This document shows positions 11,283 to 21,961 of a stretch of 64,000 bases of DNA, piece by piece (position 1 is the stretch's first letter; every line of letters begins with the position of its first letter). The notes under the pieces were generated by a model. It saw only the letters and a program-made list of their open reading frames with translations, was not told the origin of the DNA and searched no databases. The position numbers and the translations under genes were made by a program. Source of the stretch: Exophiala sp. HKRS030 (lineage: Eukaryota > Ascomycota > Eurotiomycetes > Chaetothyriales > Herpotrichiellaceae); contig JAHWDD010000007.1 in the NCBI GenBank assembly GCA_023897205.1, positions 1,116,001-1,180,000 of the forward strand, given 5' to 3'.

Positions 11283-14181
11283 TCACCGAACCAACTTCGT
11301 TCCGGAACTGACAACGACAAATTGGACATCTCTGCCTGCAGCTCGCCAACGCTCAACGCCGCCGGATACGAGCCAGGGTTGAAGATTCTTGCATTGACTG
11401 ACATCAAGCAATTTCAATTTTTGACACCCTTCCACTATACTTTGTACCCCGAGGCCAGTGACACGGACGCATCCACGGACGGCGAGCTCCTGCAAAGATG
11501 TCAAATGCAAGCCAATAGACCTCAAACTTGGATCCGAGACGGCACTTCCACAAAATGAGAGATTGAGATGGGTTAGGTTTGGACAACCTAGAGCCAGGAC
11601 TTCTGTGGCCGTGTCGGACAAGGCGCAACAGAAAGACTAGAGAAAATTGATCAGTGGAAAGGTCCCAGATCCCGTCCAGGATATGCAAACTTACCAGGTC
11701 AAGCTGTTCCAACCTGCTGCCGGCCCCGTTGACCAACCATACAATACTCTGATCACCCAGATATGTACAGTCCGCCAAACAAAGCCTCTTCAATCGTTCG
11801 AATTTGACGTTGCCCCAGAATTGGAATCCTGCATCGGTAATCGTTGTACATCGTGTCAAGTCCATTGACTCTATTCGCTGACTTGCATGCGTCGCAATAT
11901 GTGCCATTGTCCGGTCGGTTATATGCTTGCAATAGCTCAGAGTAATCGAGGATAGTTCCGGGCAACCAATGATCGTACCTGGAGCCGGTTGTTGAATAGC
12001 AGTGTTCATCTTCGTATCAAGCACGGCACGTTGAGAATTCAATTTACTGCGATGGTTGGACAGATGTGGCTGATTTGGTACCACCCAGCCTACAATCCTC
12101 GCCAGCAATGTGTCGCTGACCTTGCGACAATTACTAAAGTCCACCTCTTTCAGTCCGCGGGCTCTGTTGGCCATCTCCAATATTGCTGGAGCAGTGACAT
12201 CCCAGACGCTTTTCATCCGCCAACTGCGTACGTTGGCGCCACACGCATTAACCAGCGCGGTGAATCCTTCGTCCGTGACATGAAAGCAATTACTGAGATC
12301 GATGAAACGTGGCCTCTGACCCACAAAGGGACAAATCCGAGTGATCAAAACATCATTAGTGATACTCCGATTGTACCGCGCAAGGTCCAGGTACGCCAAT
12401 AAATTCTCTGAAGTGTGTAGCAGATGCTGCCAGTGGAGGCACACTGTTCGAAGACGCATCAGGTCATGAAGTTCGAGATACCCGAAAATCTGCTGTAATA
12501 ACTTGTCAGGAATTTTGCCGTAATTGAGACCAGGACGGACCTCAGATCGTGGTTTCGCTCGGCTGCCGGGAGATGGAGCCTCAGAAAATGAGAACGCTGA
12601 AACCTTTTGTTCAGAAGTTGGAGACGGTGTCCCAGACACGGAACTTCGAGGAGACGGACTTGATGTCGTGGTTGTGACTGGAGAGATTCTAGGCGACCTG
12701 CGTCTCTGTTCTTTTGACGATTCGTCCGGTGATGGTGGAGCAAGTGATCCCCTTCTCGATCTTGATTTGACTTTTTCAAGACCTTCGCTCAGGAAAGGAT
12801 CTGGATCTGAAGGTTCAACGATCCCCGGTTCGTCTGTCGGACTGGATATTTCGGCATCTGTGAAGGTGACTCGAGGTGCCTGCGCCGCCTTTCTCATGAT
12901 CCTCTCCTTATCTTCCCCAATGACTAACTGGTGTATCTTAGGCTCAGCATCTGCCTCGTTCATGACTACATCATTGTCGGAAGCGATCTTTAATCTCTCT
13001 TTTGCCGTCTCCTCGATCTGTCGAACAATCTCGGGGGGGCATCGATCCCAAAAGTCGGCCAAGACGTTTTCAGAGATCATTAAACATTCGACCTGTGTCA
13101 CCGAGCGAACGGTTGCTGTCCGACGATCTGCCAGAGATAGACTGACCACTTCTCCAAAGTATTGCCCGGGCCGTAGACGTGCAACTACACGAGGCGTCGG
13201 AGGTATGCCATTGGGGATTTTGGATTTGTTCATCCTAGGGCTTGACGGGTTCTTCTCGTCCAACACCTCCACCTCTCCACGGACAATGAAGTAAACCTCT
13301 CGCCCCCTAGTGTCTTGTTTGACGATATCTGTGAAGGGTGCAAAACTCCTCGGCGACGCGCTGAGTCCCAGGAAATGGAGTATATCAGCCGGCAGAGATG
13401 CAAATAACGGCAGCTCCTTTAACGTAGCTCGGATGTTGACAAGACCGTGGCCCAAAGCGCTCGCCGTCGAGACTTCATTGGTACCCGGGCTTGGAGATTT
13501 TCTTCTTTTGTTCGCATCACCGTCATTCATCGATACATCTTCAGGGAATGCAGCCCTGCGTTTGGACCCCCTTCTTTCGTCCGAGGGAACATCATCACTG
13601 CCCAAAACCACCTGTGCCTTCTTCTTTTCCAATTGTGTTAATCTTTCCAAGGCTTCTTCTCGGATCGCGCGCTCAACGTCCGGATACTTGGGCAGTATGG
13701 TCTTCAGATCTTCCTTTTTTAAGATGAGGACCAGACATCTTGACCGAGCTACGACGGTGGCGGTACGGGGTCGCTCCATGAAGATACCGATCTCTCCGAA
13801 GAACGCGCCAGGCTTCAGCTCAGCATATGTGCTCTCGCCGTCCCGTGATGTAACAGCTACCGCACCTCTAACGAGCCAGTACATTGCCTTCGCGTCTTCA
13901 CCCTCTGTGATAATATAGTCATTGGCACTGTATAGTTGAGGCTTGAGGAGGAGGCCAATGTCGGCGAGGAAGGTGTCGGAGGCAGCTTGGAACAGAGGAA
14001 ATGTTCGTAGACGTTCGATCAGATCCAAGGGCATTCCTTGGATTTGAGAGGTTGCCAAAGGAGATTGCCTGACAGGACGCGACGGATTGACCTGGGAGTC
14101 AAAGCTGCGAATTAACGACACCTCGGCCGAAGGAGGGGTAGCTGTCCTCCCATGATAGGGAGACAGTGTCCGCCGTCGCAT
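11283..14181 (-). CDS. Protein with two cyclic-nucleotide-binding domains, F-box and LRRs
   Basis: Exons are 14181-11695 and 11636-11283, giving 946 residues. The 58-nt intron is in phase 0, and splicing restores a leucine-rich-repeat register (LDLSFC). The domain order seen is as follows. A first cyclic-nucleotide-binding fold (about 50-180) has a phosphate-binding cassette FFGEIGIFMERPRTATV. A second (about 265-395) has YFGEVVSLSLADRRTATV. A Ser/Pro-rich linker follows. An F-box near residues 550-595 begins around IPDKLLQQIFGYL. Finally there are AMN1/Grr1-like LRRs (NLTHLNLSFC, LKLLDVSQC) to the end. F-box plus LRR suggests a substrate adaptor of an SCF ubiquitin ligase. The CNB pair suggests control by cAMP or cGMP, or a degenerate sensor. 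Orthologues exist in other moulds to my knowledge, but function is not established. Gene model confidence is high. Confidence 0.92.
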
Positions 14182-15713
14182 TCTTGCGTGTAAAATATAT
14201 TTGAGTGGCTGAGCGCGTGTTCAGGACAGAACACCTCTGGCTCGTGATGAAGTCCTTCTCATCCTATACCCGGTACCATGGCGCAGGTTGCATAGGTTAT
14301 CTGGGCCGCTCCGGTCAAAAAGACAGATACCACACGCGAACAAAGTAGCTCCTCCTCTCTCGTAGCGAGTATAGTTGTCCCTTCTTTTGGCATTCAAGAC
14401 TAAGCAATGTACGTCGAAGGAGCCGCGGGTTTCAGGGCCGATGGCGTAGATACTGTGGAGGGCGGGAGGATGGGGAGGTGCAATTACGTGGGGAGATTGT
14501 CGATGTGCGGTATCAAGGCAGATTCAGCAAATATCGGACTCTTGATGTCAACGAAGGGACTAAACGATCAAAGAAAGATTGGTATATGAACGGTATCGAC
14601 GGTGAAGTCTGGACTAGAAACAACAGTCTGGGAAGAAGTGCATTGCGCGATAGCCGTGTACGACGTACTACTTGTTCTGTCGCTAGCGAGCAGTAACAAG
14701 CCGGAGAAGGAGCAATGGGAAGCCAGTGAAACTACTAGATTTCCAACTAAAAGACCCTTTGGTGACGACGGTGGAGCTGCTGCTTGACAGACGAGCTTCT
14801 GGAAGCCGGGAAGCCCCAGAGGCAACGGGAACGCCAACAAATCATGCCTCAGGGACCAGCCCGTATTATCTGCGAGTACCTCCATACTGCTATTTTATTT
14901 ACTCGCCTATCCGCGGGGCCAATATCTTGAACCAATTGAGGGCGCGTATAGATCATAGAGAACTATCAGCAACCAACACTACATGGCCTATGATTGAGTA
15001 TGCTGGTAACGTTATTCGAGATACAAAAAGATTATCCCGACAGAGTCCATAGAGGCTTGCAAGGCTTGAACAGGATCCCATGCAGCCAAAAGGCAGCAGT
15101 GGTGAGTAGGTCGTAGACCTAGTCCATGACCGTGAGTAGCCCAGATACAGAGTGATTCATTTTATGATAATGACACAAGAAGCATCCCTTTTGGAGGAAA
15201 CAGAAAGCCTGAAACCACTTGAATCAAAACCACTCGACCTATCGGAGGGTGGTTATTTGTTCGGTCGGAGCGATAGATCTCAGGATTCGGCATTTAAATC
15301 AATCGAAAACTGCTATACCCAAAACCCCTTGCAGGTCTTTCTCAATGAATAGTCCAGAGCCTCGGGTGCTGCATGATAAGAAGTGACCATGGTGGGCTGC
15401 TTAGCCACCAAGTATCCACCTAGCAAGTTGTCGTTCAAAGTGCCTGCGATGGCTATCCCCATAGTCGTGGAATACTAGGTTGGGATGAACGGAAGTCATC
15501 TCTCGAGCCCAGTCGTAGGTCAACAGAGATTCTAGTCATGAATCGGCTCTCTCTCCGAGCAACATCTTCCGATAATGTCAACAGAGGACGTAGAGGAACG
15601 AAACTTTGGTCTGAAACTTTGCGGCCTTCACTCTAACCGGCGAAAAGATTGTCTTCTCTGGCCCGTTTGCTTTAGATGTTTGATGAGAGTTTGGTGGGAC
15701 TCGACATATTTGA
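14182..15713. other. Intergenic region upstream of the CNB/F-box gene
   Basis: About 1.5 kb with no supported gene. Open frames on either strand are short and lack family features. It must contain the F-box gene promoter (next to 14181) and the 3' end of the Tim17-like gene transcript (next to 15714). Confidence 0.4.
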
Positions 15714-16487
15714 TCAGCCGATTTCAGCGCGCTCGCGTGTGCCAAATATTTGCTTCTTTATCCATGCGACGTAGGTCGGAGGATTGCCTCTTATTGTCGA
15801 AGCCACGTCTTGAGCCAAGCCATACAAGAGGGAGAATTTCATTGCTGTTTTGGCAGTATGCACAGTAGCAAAGTGGTCGAGTCCTCTTTTCCAGCTGTAG
15901 ATTCCTGCCACAGTCATACCAGCAACGACGGTGCTGCCTGCATCCCGCTGGCCTGTCTTCTTATCCTCGCCGCCTCGAGACAGAAAGCGCGTACGAGACA
16001 AATCAACCATCTCTTCCGTTGCCATAAACAGTGTTGCCCAACCCATGCAGACAAATCCTAATTTGGCTCCTTCTTTTACTCCTCCAACAATAGCATGGTA
16101 ATTTTTCGATTTCTGATATAGGAACCAACCGGTTTGAGTAGTCGGCAGGCGATGAGCATTTTCGGCACGGTAACGATAGGCACCCTTGTTTGCGCCATGA
16201 GTCGACCCCAAGATAAAACCAAAGCCGAAAGAAGTCAGAACCACTGTCGGAGCTCGAAAGAGTAGAGGAATTCCGAGTCGTTCATTTGGCCATCCGATCG
16301 CACCCTCTGGCACACTGGCTCGTCTCAAGCCTCCAGACGATGGCGTTGACGGCGATGACGAGTCATCAGAAGGGTTTCCGACGGCTGGAGAAGAAGCTAC
16401 CGGTTCCAATGCTGGCCCATTTGGCTCAGCTTTGGTGGATGTAAAGGGCCACATGTTGAGGATAAACTGCACCTGGAAGATTGCCAA
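15714..16487 (-). CDS. Tim17/TIMMDC1-like mitochondrial membrane protein
   Basis: A single exon gives up to 257 residues. A second Met at residue 12 (MWPFTST, base 16454) is an equally likely start. After a Pro/Ser-rich N-terminal third, several Gly-rich hydrophobic segments occur: FGFGFILGSTHGANKGAYRYRAEN, GGVKEGAKLGFVCMGWATLF and a later VVAGMTVAGIYSW. Small-residue packing in these helices, with conserved Gly and an Arg after the first helix, is typical of the Tim17/Tim22/Tim23 superfamily. The sequence is not a core translocase subunit. The closest match I can think of is TIMMDC1, a complex I assembly factor, but this is inference. Its 5' end faces the gene at 16927 across 439 bases. Confidence 0.75.
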   Translation of the reverse strand: MAIFQVQFILNMWPFTSTKAEPNGPALEPVASSPAVGNPSDDSSSPSTPSSGGLRRASVPEGAIGWPNERLGIPLLFRAPTVVLTSFGFGFILGSTHGANKGAYRYRAENAHRLPTTQTGWFLYQKSKNYHAIVGGVKEGAKLGFVCMGWATLFMATEEMVDLSRTRFLSRGGEDKKTGQRDAGSTVVAGMTVAGIYSWKRGLDHFATVHTAKTAMKFSLLYGLAQDVASTIRGNPPTYVAWIKKQIFGTRERAEIG

Positions 16488-16926
16488 TCCTTCGACCCCA
16501 ACACGCCCGGATTATATGTGATCGAGGCCGCACCTCACATCTGAATGGACATAGGAAGAGAGTACTGTGACATCACTTATAGGAATACCTTGGCAATAGA
16601 CTGAATATATGTCGAGCATTCCAATGGAAGATCAGGTACTGAGTAGATCGTAGAATTTGGAGCTTACGAGCTGGTGGCTTTAGCGGCCTGCTTTTAATGC
16701 TTTTCGACTTTGCGGGGAAGAGCCGCTGCCTATGATCTGCATGCAACTAATGACTGCTACGTTTCGCGAATTAATTCTTTTGCGAACGCGTTTCTTCTCA
16801 ACCAATCCTCTACACCAAGCCTCTCCTTCAGTGTTCTCTACAGTGATGAGAATAGCATTACATCTGACCTCGCACCTTGTATGGTAATCTTCCTCGGGCA
16901 ATCAGACGGCAAAGCAAGTATCAAGA
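16488..16926. promoter_or_regulatory. Divergent promoter region
   Basis: 439 bases separate the start of the Tim17-like gene (-) from the acidic small protein (+), so both promoters must lie here. I see no clear named binding site. Confidence 0.5.
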
Positions 16927-17472
16927 ATGTCTTCAACTGCTGGTGATCCTCTTGCAGAATTGCCTACGCCAGAGATGATCACTTTACTCTTCAAATGTCA
17001 CAAATCTACCACAGTCCTATCGATCCTACCAGACACGCCATTCAGTGAAATAAAGACTCTCTTGCTCTCGGCACTTCGATCACGGAATGTAACAACCCTC
17101 CCGAACACAGACACTCCTCTTCCTCAAGATCCTGAGCAGCTCGAGCTTGGGGTTCTTGCAGACAAGAAAGATGCAAGCAAAGGCTGGGTACCCTTGATGA
17201 TCAAGGAACAAGAGTTTAAGGGTGCGAAGGGTTCGAAGAAGAAAATTGGAGGCGAGGCAAGTGTATTAAATGAGAGTCCTTCGGGCGCAGGTCTGAATGA
17301 TGGCACATGGATTGCATACCGTTTCAATGCAAAGCAGAAAATGTCAGAAGATGTGGATATGGTCGAAGCAGATGGCAACTCAGACATGGATTTCGCTGAA
17401 GATCCTGACTGGGATGTGATCATTCCAAGCTTCGATGACGAGGACGACAACGACGACGAGGTGGTCGAATGA
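16927..17472 (+). CDS. Acidic 181-aa protein with possible ubiquitin-like N-terminus
   Basis: A single exon of 181 residues. Residues 15-60 or so (ITLLFKCHKSTTVLSILP, then FSEIKTLLLSAL) look like a beta-hairpin followed by a helix, as in ubiquitin-like beta-grasp folds. The middle is basic (KGAKGSKKK). The last 45 residues are strongly acidic (DPDWDVIIPSFDDEDD). I do not recognise the family, though it looks like a conserved fungal protein. Nuclear or chaperone-like roles would fit acidic tails, but that is guesswork. ATG context (AGAATGTC) is acceptable. Confidence 0.75.
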   Translation: MSSTAGDPLAELPTPEMITLLFKCHKSTTVLSILPDTPFSEIKTLLLSALRSRNVTTLPNTDTPLPQDPEQLELGVLADKKDASKGWVPLMIKEQEFKGAKGSKKKIGGEASVLNESPSGAGLNDGTWIAYRFNAKQKMSEDVDMVEADGNSDMDFAEDPDWDVIIPSFDDEDDNDDEVVE

Positions 17473-18364
17473 ATGCCAACCGGTAAGAGTGACTCAAGCC
17501 CAGCATACACAGTGGCTTTGCAGTTTTCACGAGCAGATTCCAACATGGTTGCAGCAACCACGCATTCTTCGAGACTCATACTGTTGGCACAACCAAAATG
17601 CCCCATGAGGAGGAATTGATCTGAATGCAGCTTTTGTGGTATTCATGGGTTACCTTGAATCCTACTCGGCCCGTCTGAGTACCAATCTCAATTTCGTCGA
17701 GCGATCATCAGGTATCTGTTGCTAGACACGGATTATGGTGTGTGCTGAGGCTCATTGAAGACATGTTCCAAGGCTCCGAGACCAGATCGAAAGCTGTAGA
17801 AATTAGCACGGACTCCGCGGTGGACTAAGGCATGCCGATATTTGAAGTCAGGCTAGTCAGCCTGATCAGGGACACCAAGAAAGCCCTCAATTGATACGGA
17901 GTAAACCAGGCCTGTATGTTGTGCTAAATATATCGAACGGGCGATCCCCACGTTTCAGGTGGGCTCACAAGCAGGCTGAGTGGTTTGACACTTGATTTGA
18001 GGCATTCTTGAACAGGCGATCAGGCCAACAGCAATCATAAACACTCTGGTTGATGGCAACGAATAAGCAGTAATGCTTCTAAGTCGATCCATGGCTCGTC
18101 TGTGGACATGAATCAGTGTGATCCGTACTCGTAGATACGTTGGTTGAGTCTTAATTGGAGAAATCGCCATCCTCCTCGCCTAGCCATGAGTAGTAGCAAC
18201 CACAACCTGCTTCAGCCCCGTTCGTCGAGCTGACATGGCTTGCTCCCATTCTTCTCTTGCCCGCCTTGTTCAGGCCAGATCCCCTCTGAACCGTCTTCCC
18301 TGTCCAAGACGGCAGACGTAGGACTTCTCGACTCTTTCACGTCAAGCCAGAGAACTACGTATCC
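17473..18364. other. Spacer between two plus-strand genes
   Basis: About 890 bases without a supported gene. It contains one TACTCCGTA copy in reverse orientation (17895-17903). The bases from about 18200 are C/T-rich and probably form the leader of the next gene. Confidence 0.4.
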
Positions 18365-20980
18365 ATGCCTTTCTTCAAGTCCTCGAACAAGTCTCACAGC
18401 TCGATTGAAGATATCCGCACCGAGCATCCACATCAACATCCCCATCACCAGCCTCACCCTAGCGCATCTTACGATTTCGATCCCAACCCTGACCGCTACA
18501 ACCAACAGCCCCAGCTCGACGACGACTATCAATTCCAGCACCCTCAGTCTCAGGCTCAGGCCCAGCCTCAACCTCATAGCCACTTGTCTCGCAGTCAGTC
18601 AGTCTCGGCCGGCGAGGTGTATGGCGCTCAGCGACCAAGTGTGACCCTTGTACCCCCACCACCGCAACAGTCGGGCATCCCTGAAGGACCACCACCGGTC
18701 CCAGGCCAAACATTTTTCGGTCAATCAAAGTCTGCTCGCATTGAACGTGACGAAAAGCAAAAGAAGAGTAAGAGGAGTTTCATATCTGGACTTATTAAGG
18801 ATAAGTCCAAGGACGAAGACAAGGACCGCGACAGGGAGAAAGGCACTGCTCCCGAGCGCAAAGGCATCGGTCGCTCAAGCTCTGTGCACCTACTGAGGAA
18901 ATCACAGCCAGTTGACCAGAGCACACGAGAGTCTTATTCACAGCAGACCTCGCCCATCGACCAGAGCAGGCATTCGGTATATTACCCTCACGTTGATACC
19001 ACCCCGGGATCTTCTTCTGAGCAGCCTCAGTATATACGAAATTTTGACTCCCCTCAGAGCCATACGACCCATTACTCGATTGATTACGAAGAAGACGCTC
19101 CTCATTTTACCCCGGACCGTGAGCAACAACAGCAGTACCAGGCATATCATCAATCCGAGTCAGCGAGCAATTCTGAACAGTATCTTCCTTACCAAAGCCA
19201 GGTCCAGCGCCCGCGAGTGACTAACATCGAGGCCGATCAATACAGACACCTGCGACCGCCGTCGCAAGCATCCCTAGGCCCGCCATCACCCACTGCCAAT
19301 CCCCCACACCCTCAAGGATTTCAAGACTCCCGGCCCTCAACATCTGCTACTAGCAGATATTCTGTGCGACTCGGGCCACAAGGTCCGCAGCAGCAACAGC
19401 AGGTAATGGCAGGGGGTGAGGCACGAAACGGAAGCCTTCGCCAGCAACTTGCGCAACGTGACGCTCGCACTGAAGATCATAGTCAGGGGCAGTACCAGAG
19501 CTCCCAGGATCCAAGAGTCAGAATGTCACAACAAGGCTCTGAACAAGGCAGAAGCACCCCTCCCCCCAGAAGCAGAGAAGACATCAGTCAACTGGACTAC
19601 CATCAGCTTCTTCAACGCCATGAAGAGTTGCAAGCCAAATATTCCAAAGTCAAACGCTACTATTTTGAGCGCGAAGCTCAAGTAACTCAACTACAAAACA
19701 CAGTTGCAAATCAGCGCATGTCCATGACAAGAACCTCACTGGATGATGCTCAGTATACAGCCAGGTTCGAACGTTTAAGTCAGGCCATCAACAATTTGGC
19801 GTTCAATATCCGTAAAAACTGGCGTGCGGTCCCGCCATGGCTTCGACATGTTTGCAACCAAGACGCGCATTCAATTGGTACAAAGGAGATGACAGCTGTC
19901 GGACGGGCTTGCATCACTCGGTGGTTATACGAAAGCATATTTGAACATACATTCCATCCTGGGATTGATCCAACGCTTTCAGCTCATCTGAAGAGTATTG
20001 AACGCGCGCTTCGTCGTTCTGGCCAAGGCGGGATGCTTTTCACTGACGAGCAGCGAGATGACCTTATTACCAAGCTCACTACTTGGAGACTGACAACGAT
20101 TGAAGGTCTTCAAGGAATTCTTGCCTCGCCACAATCCGAGCAATACATTGAAAACCTCAACAAGAGATTTACTCACCAGCTTACTGACTCATTAAAGGCC
20201 AATCTCACAGATCCTCCTCCTGTGGGCCTGAGTGAAGGCGTGGGCATGATTGTTAGCCAAGCAGTTGGTATTGCGGCCAACATCCCTCTCGAATCTCGGG
20301 ACATCTGCATTGAGTATTTCATGCCCGGCACGCCCGTGAATGAAATGTACATGAAGGTTGAACCTCAAATGACACCATTGACCAATCCCGGTCAGGACGA
20401 GCGCATTCTGGCAATGCAAGCAGCTCAGGCGCAGCAGCAGGGGCTACATGAGGGCCATGATGGTGATGGTATGAGCACAGCGAGTGCAGATGAAACAAGT
20501 CGAGAACGTGATGTCGAAGCCGAGATTCGTGAGGCAGCAGGAAAAGCAGCCTCACAACAATCTCAAGGTCGCTCTGAAAGCATTGCTACCCAAGGTGGCC
20601 AGACAACGGCGAAGAACCCGGACAAGCAATCTAAGAAATCGAGCTTTCTTGGGGGTATCGTCGGCAAAAAAGGCCCAATATCTCGGGCAGACAGCAGAGC
20701 CACAGAATCCATGTCTAACAACGGCGGTGAGGATCAGCGTGGCAATGCTAGAGATAGTATGGCTGTTGATCCGTCCCAACTAGCCCCTATACCAGGTGCA
20801 AATGAAGGACGTATTCGGTTCGCAGCGTTCCTTGCCGTGGAGGTTAGAGGCAAAGGCCCGAATTCCACTACTTCTGCTTCGGGAGGTAATTCCGGCAAAG
20901 AGCCCGGGTCTGCTGCAGGCGGTGGCGTTAGGGAGTCAGCTGTGAATGTCTTGTTCAAGGCCCCTGTCTATGAGTATTGA
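18365..20980 (+). CDS. Large low-complexity conserved fungal protein (871 aa), unrecognised
   Basis: A single exon of 871 residues. Residues 1-410 are Gln/Ser/Pro/His-rich with a basic patch (KSKDEDKDRDREK). Residues about 411-450 form a likely coiled coil (YHQLLQRHEELQAKY onward). About 455-675 is an ordered helical domain with the tract LAFNIRKNWRAVPPWLRHVC and an ITRWLYESIFEHTFHP motif. The last 190 residues are again low complexity with basic and Ser-rich patches, ending in a short FKAPVYEY tail. The helical domain is where conservation would be expected. I do not know a function. The architecture (disorder, coiled coil, helical domain) resembles scaffold or cortical proteins, but nothing proves it. 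The start MPFFKSSNKS follows in-frame stops. Confidence 0.85.
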   Translation: MPFFKSSNKSHSSIEDIRTEHPHQHPHHQPHPSASYDFDPNPDRYNQQPQLDDDYQFQHPQSQAQAQPQPHSHLSRSQSVSAGEVYGAQRPSVTLVPPPPQQSGIPEGPPPVPGQTFFGQSKSARIERDEKQKKSKRSFISGLIKDKSKDEDKDRDREKGTAPERKGIGRSSSVHLLRKSQPVDQSTRESYSQQTSPIDQSRHSVYYPHVDTTPGSSSEQPQYIRNFDSPQSHTTHYSIDYEEDAPHFTPDREQQQQYQAYHQSESASNSEQYLPYQSQVQRPRVTNIEADQYRHLRPPSQASLGPPSPTANPPHPQGFQDSRPSTSATSRYSVRLGPQGPQQQQQVMAGGEARNGSLRQQLAQRDARTEDHSQGQYQSSQDPRVRMSQQGSEQGRSTPPPRSREDISQLDYHQLLQRHEELQAKYSKVKRYYFEREAQVTQLQNTVANQRMSMTRTSLDDAQYTARFERLSQAINNLAFNIRKNWRAVPPWLRHVCNQDAHSIGTKEMTAVGRACITRWLYESIFEHTFHPGIDPTLSAHLKSIERALRRSGQGGMLFTDEQRDDLITKLTTWRLTTIEGLQGILASPQSEQYIENLNKRFTHQLTDSLKANLTDPPPVGLSEGVGMIVSQAVGIAANIPLESRDICIEYFMPGTPVNEMYMKVEPQMTPLTNPGQDERILAMQAAQAQQQGLHEGHDGDGMSTASADETSRERDVEAEIREAAGKAASQQSQGRSESIATQGGQTTAKNPDKQSKKSSFLGGIVGKKGPISRADSRATESMSNNGGEDQRGNARDSMAVDPSQLAPIPGANEGRIRFAAFLAVEVRGKGPNSTTSASGGNSGKEPGSAAGGGVRESAVNVLFKAPVYEY

Positions 20981-21961
20981 AGAAACCAGGGCCCGGGATG
21001 CTAATGCAGTGTCGCTGGCCCCTGTCACCCGGTCAGTCAGCAATTCAGCGTTTTGAGCATGTTGAGCATTTTGAAGTTGGCGGAACCGTTGGAGCGAAAG
21101 GTCACACCGTGAATGGGCTGGATAATACCTGTTGCTGACTGATAATGATGATTTTGGATGGATAGAAGATCTGGCGACCTTTTTCTTTCGCAATGTTGGA
21201 ATATATCCGTTGATACACCGTAAAGAGGATCCCATGCTATTTCCGAGTAGTCGGCATATTTCGACGTGTCACCCCATGAGACTGGTATAACCGAGATATG
21301 GTCACACAAGAGGCGTAGGCAGACACACTTGGGCAGCGACGTGGCGGGCGTGGATGATTCAAAAGCGACAAGGCTGCGGTAAGGATTAGAATTAAGGCGC
21401 GCCGCTGGGTGGTGCGGGAAGAGGCCGCCTGGGCTTGATGCCCAAGGTGAGTAAGGGAGGCGTCGGTGAGTATTGGTGGGCATTGATAGGCATTGGTAGA
21501 CTGCGGCAGGCATGTTTTTCTAGGGCTTGCTTAGGCTACCTCAGAGCAGGGATCGTGATCAGCAGCGGGCTGGGTGAGTCGCTGCAGGGGTCCAGACACC
21601 GCACCGTAGGGTAGTTCTCCCAGGCCCAGAGCCCCGACCAAATTCTTCACACAACCACATGCTCGAGCCAGAAAAATCATCAACAACCCTGGTCGATTCA
21701 GGCATTGGACAAATCCTTCCTCGACAGCATCCAGACGAAACGCACAACAATCGCGGGGTTTGCGAGATTCTGGCCTCTTTCGCTTCATCCGATTGGAACC
21801 GCAAGTTTGCTACGTTGTGGCCGTCGCGACTCCTTCTCCCCCAGGTGTCCCAACTTGCCTTTAATGCTCGTTAATGGCAACTTCTTCCTTACTTTGACAT
21901 GGCTTTCTCGATTCCCTAACTTTGTCGTCCGTCCTACGCACGTTTGCATGACTGAGCCTCT
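20981..21961. other. Region upstream of the Zn2Cys6 gene
   Basis: About 980 bases with no supported gene. It includes the 3' UTR of the preceding gene and the promoter of the regulator. The minus-strand frames in it (up to 158 codons) have no recognisable content. Confidence 0.4.

Noticed and set aside
11033..11407. 124-codon minus-strand frame with a hydrophobic end
   Set aside because: It overlaps the last exon of the CNB/F-box gene in another frame and lacks family features; the LRR frame is clearly the coding one.
12524..13918. Long plus-strand frames (256 and 202 codons)
   Set aside because: Antisense shadows of the CNB/F-box gene; Ser/Leu/Thr-rich without domains.
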